From Lepidodermella squamata (Eukaryota; Gastrotricha): 64,000 nt of DNA. The notes below the pieces were generated by a model. It saw only the letters and a program-made list of their open reading frames with translations, was not told the origin of the DNA and did not search any database. The stretch covers positions 1,178,001 to 1,242,000 of the forward strand of contig JBLDXI010000029.1 of NCBI GenBank assembly GCA_047495785.1, written 5' to 3'. Positions 63,980 to 64,000 of this stretch are shown in pieces; position 1 is the first letter of the stretch, and every line of letters starts with the position of its first letter. The position numbers were made by a program, and so were the translations under genes.

Positions 63980-64000
63980 ATGCAACACCTAACGTTTTAT
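63980..64000 (+). CDS. Possible start of a further gene (truncated by window end)
   Basis: ATG at 63980 in the favourable context CAACAAAAACATG, reading MQHLTFY to the window edge. Called only from the TATA box and start context; product unknown. Confidence 0.25.

Noticed and set aside
1-64000. CRISPR array, bacterial operon or viral genome
   Set aside because: Spliced animal genes throughout; no direct-repeat/spacer array and no virus-like gene set. The RT sequences are non-LTR retrotransposons.

Overview
This is nuclear DNA from a small invertebrate animal. Genes carry many short GT-AG introns (often about 50-60 nt), several genes are animal-specific (CSPP1, CSE1L, PREB, FBXO42, a GABA-B-like receptor family), and there is a rich mix of DNA transposons and LINEs. 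Compact genes plus lineage-specific receptor and mucin families would suit an ecdysozoan such as a tardigrade. That placement is an inference from general character, not something the sequence proves. All identifications rest on motif and family recognition by eye; no database search was possible.

Left part (1-23.3 kb), housekeeping genes: a tandem pair of class I SAM-dependent methyltransferase genes (-), a CCDC137-like nucleolar protein (-) with a frame break, a 25-exon CSPP1 (+), PREB/SEC12 (+), CSE1L/exportin-2 (+) and FBXO42 (+). I checked splice junctions base by base for the methyltransferases, CSPP1, PREB, CSE1L, FBXO42, the transporter and most of the mucin gene; reading phase closes at every junction listed. 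The two long FBXO42 introns hold transposon debris: a MULE transposase remnant, a hammerhead-like motif of the kind found in Penelope-like elements, and a LINE fragment.

Middle part (24-56 kb), secreted and membrane proteins. A large mucin/LamG-type secreted protein (+, 24.1-30.4 kb) is followed by a small basic, Ser/Lys/Arg-rich secreted protein (-). Then comes a cluster of four intronless genes for GABA-B-like family C seven-transmembrane receptors (33.8-36.2 kb -, 41.1-43.4 kb +, 44.3-46.7 kb +, 53.4-55.8 kb +). The first and third are arms of an inverted duplication that encloses a two-exon ankyrin-repeat gene and the second receptor. The arms are almost identical in the ligand-binding half and at the C-terminus but clearly diverged in between, the pattern expected of patchy gene conversion. 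An Aa_trans-type amino-acid transporter (-, 47.6-50.6 kb) carries a telomere-like TTAGGG tract in an intron. Decayed copies of its last exon and of the basic secreted protein sit side by side at 40.1-40.6 kb.

Right part (50.7-64 kb), mainly transposons: a TIR element nested inside the terminal repeat of another TIR element, two copies of a foldback element (one interrupted by a truncated LINE), and a LINE with both ORFs open (58.5-63.2 kb). A TATA box and ATG at the right edge may start another gene.

The most notable biology is the receptor cluster: probable lineage-expanded chemosensory or peptide/amino-acid receptors, single-exon and mostly TATA-driven, with an inverted pair apparently kept alike by gene conversion.
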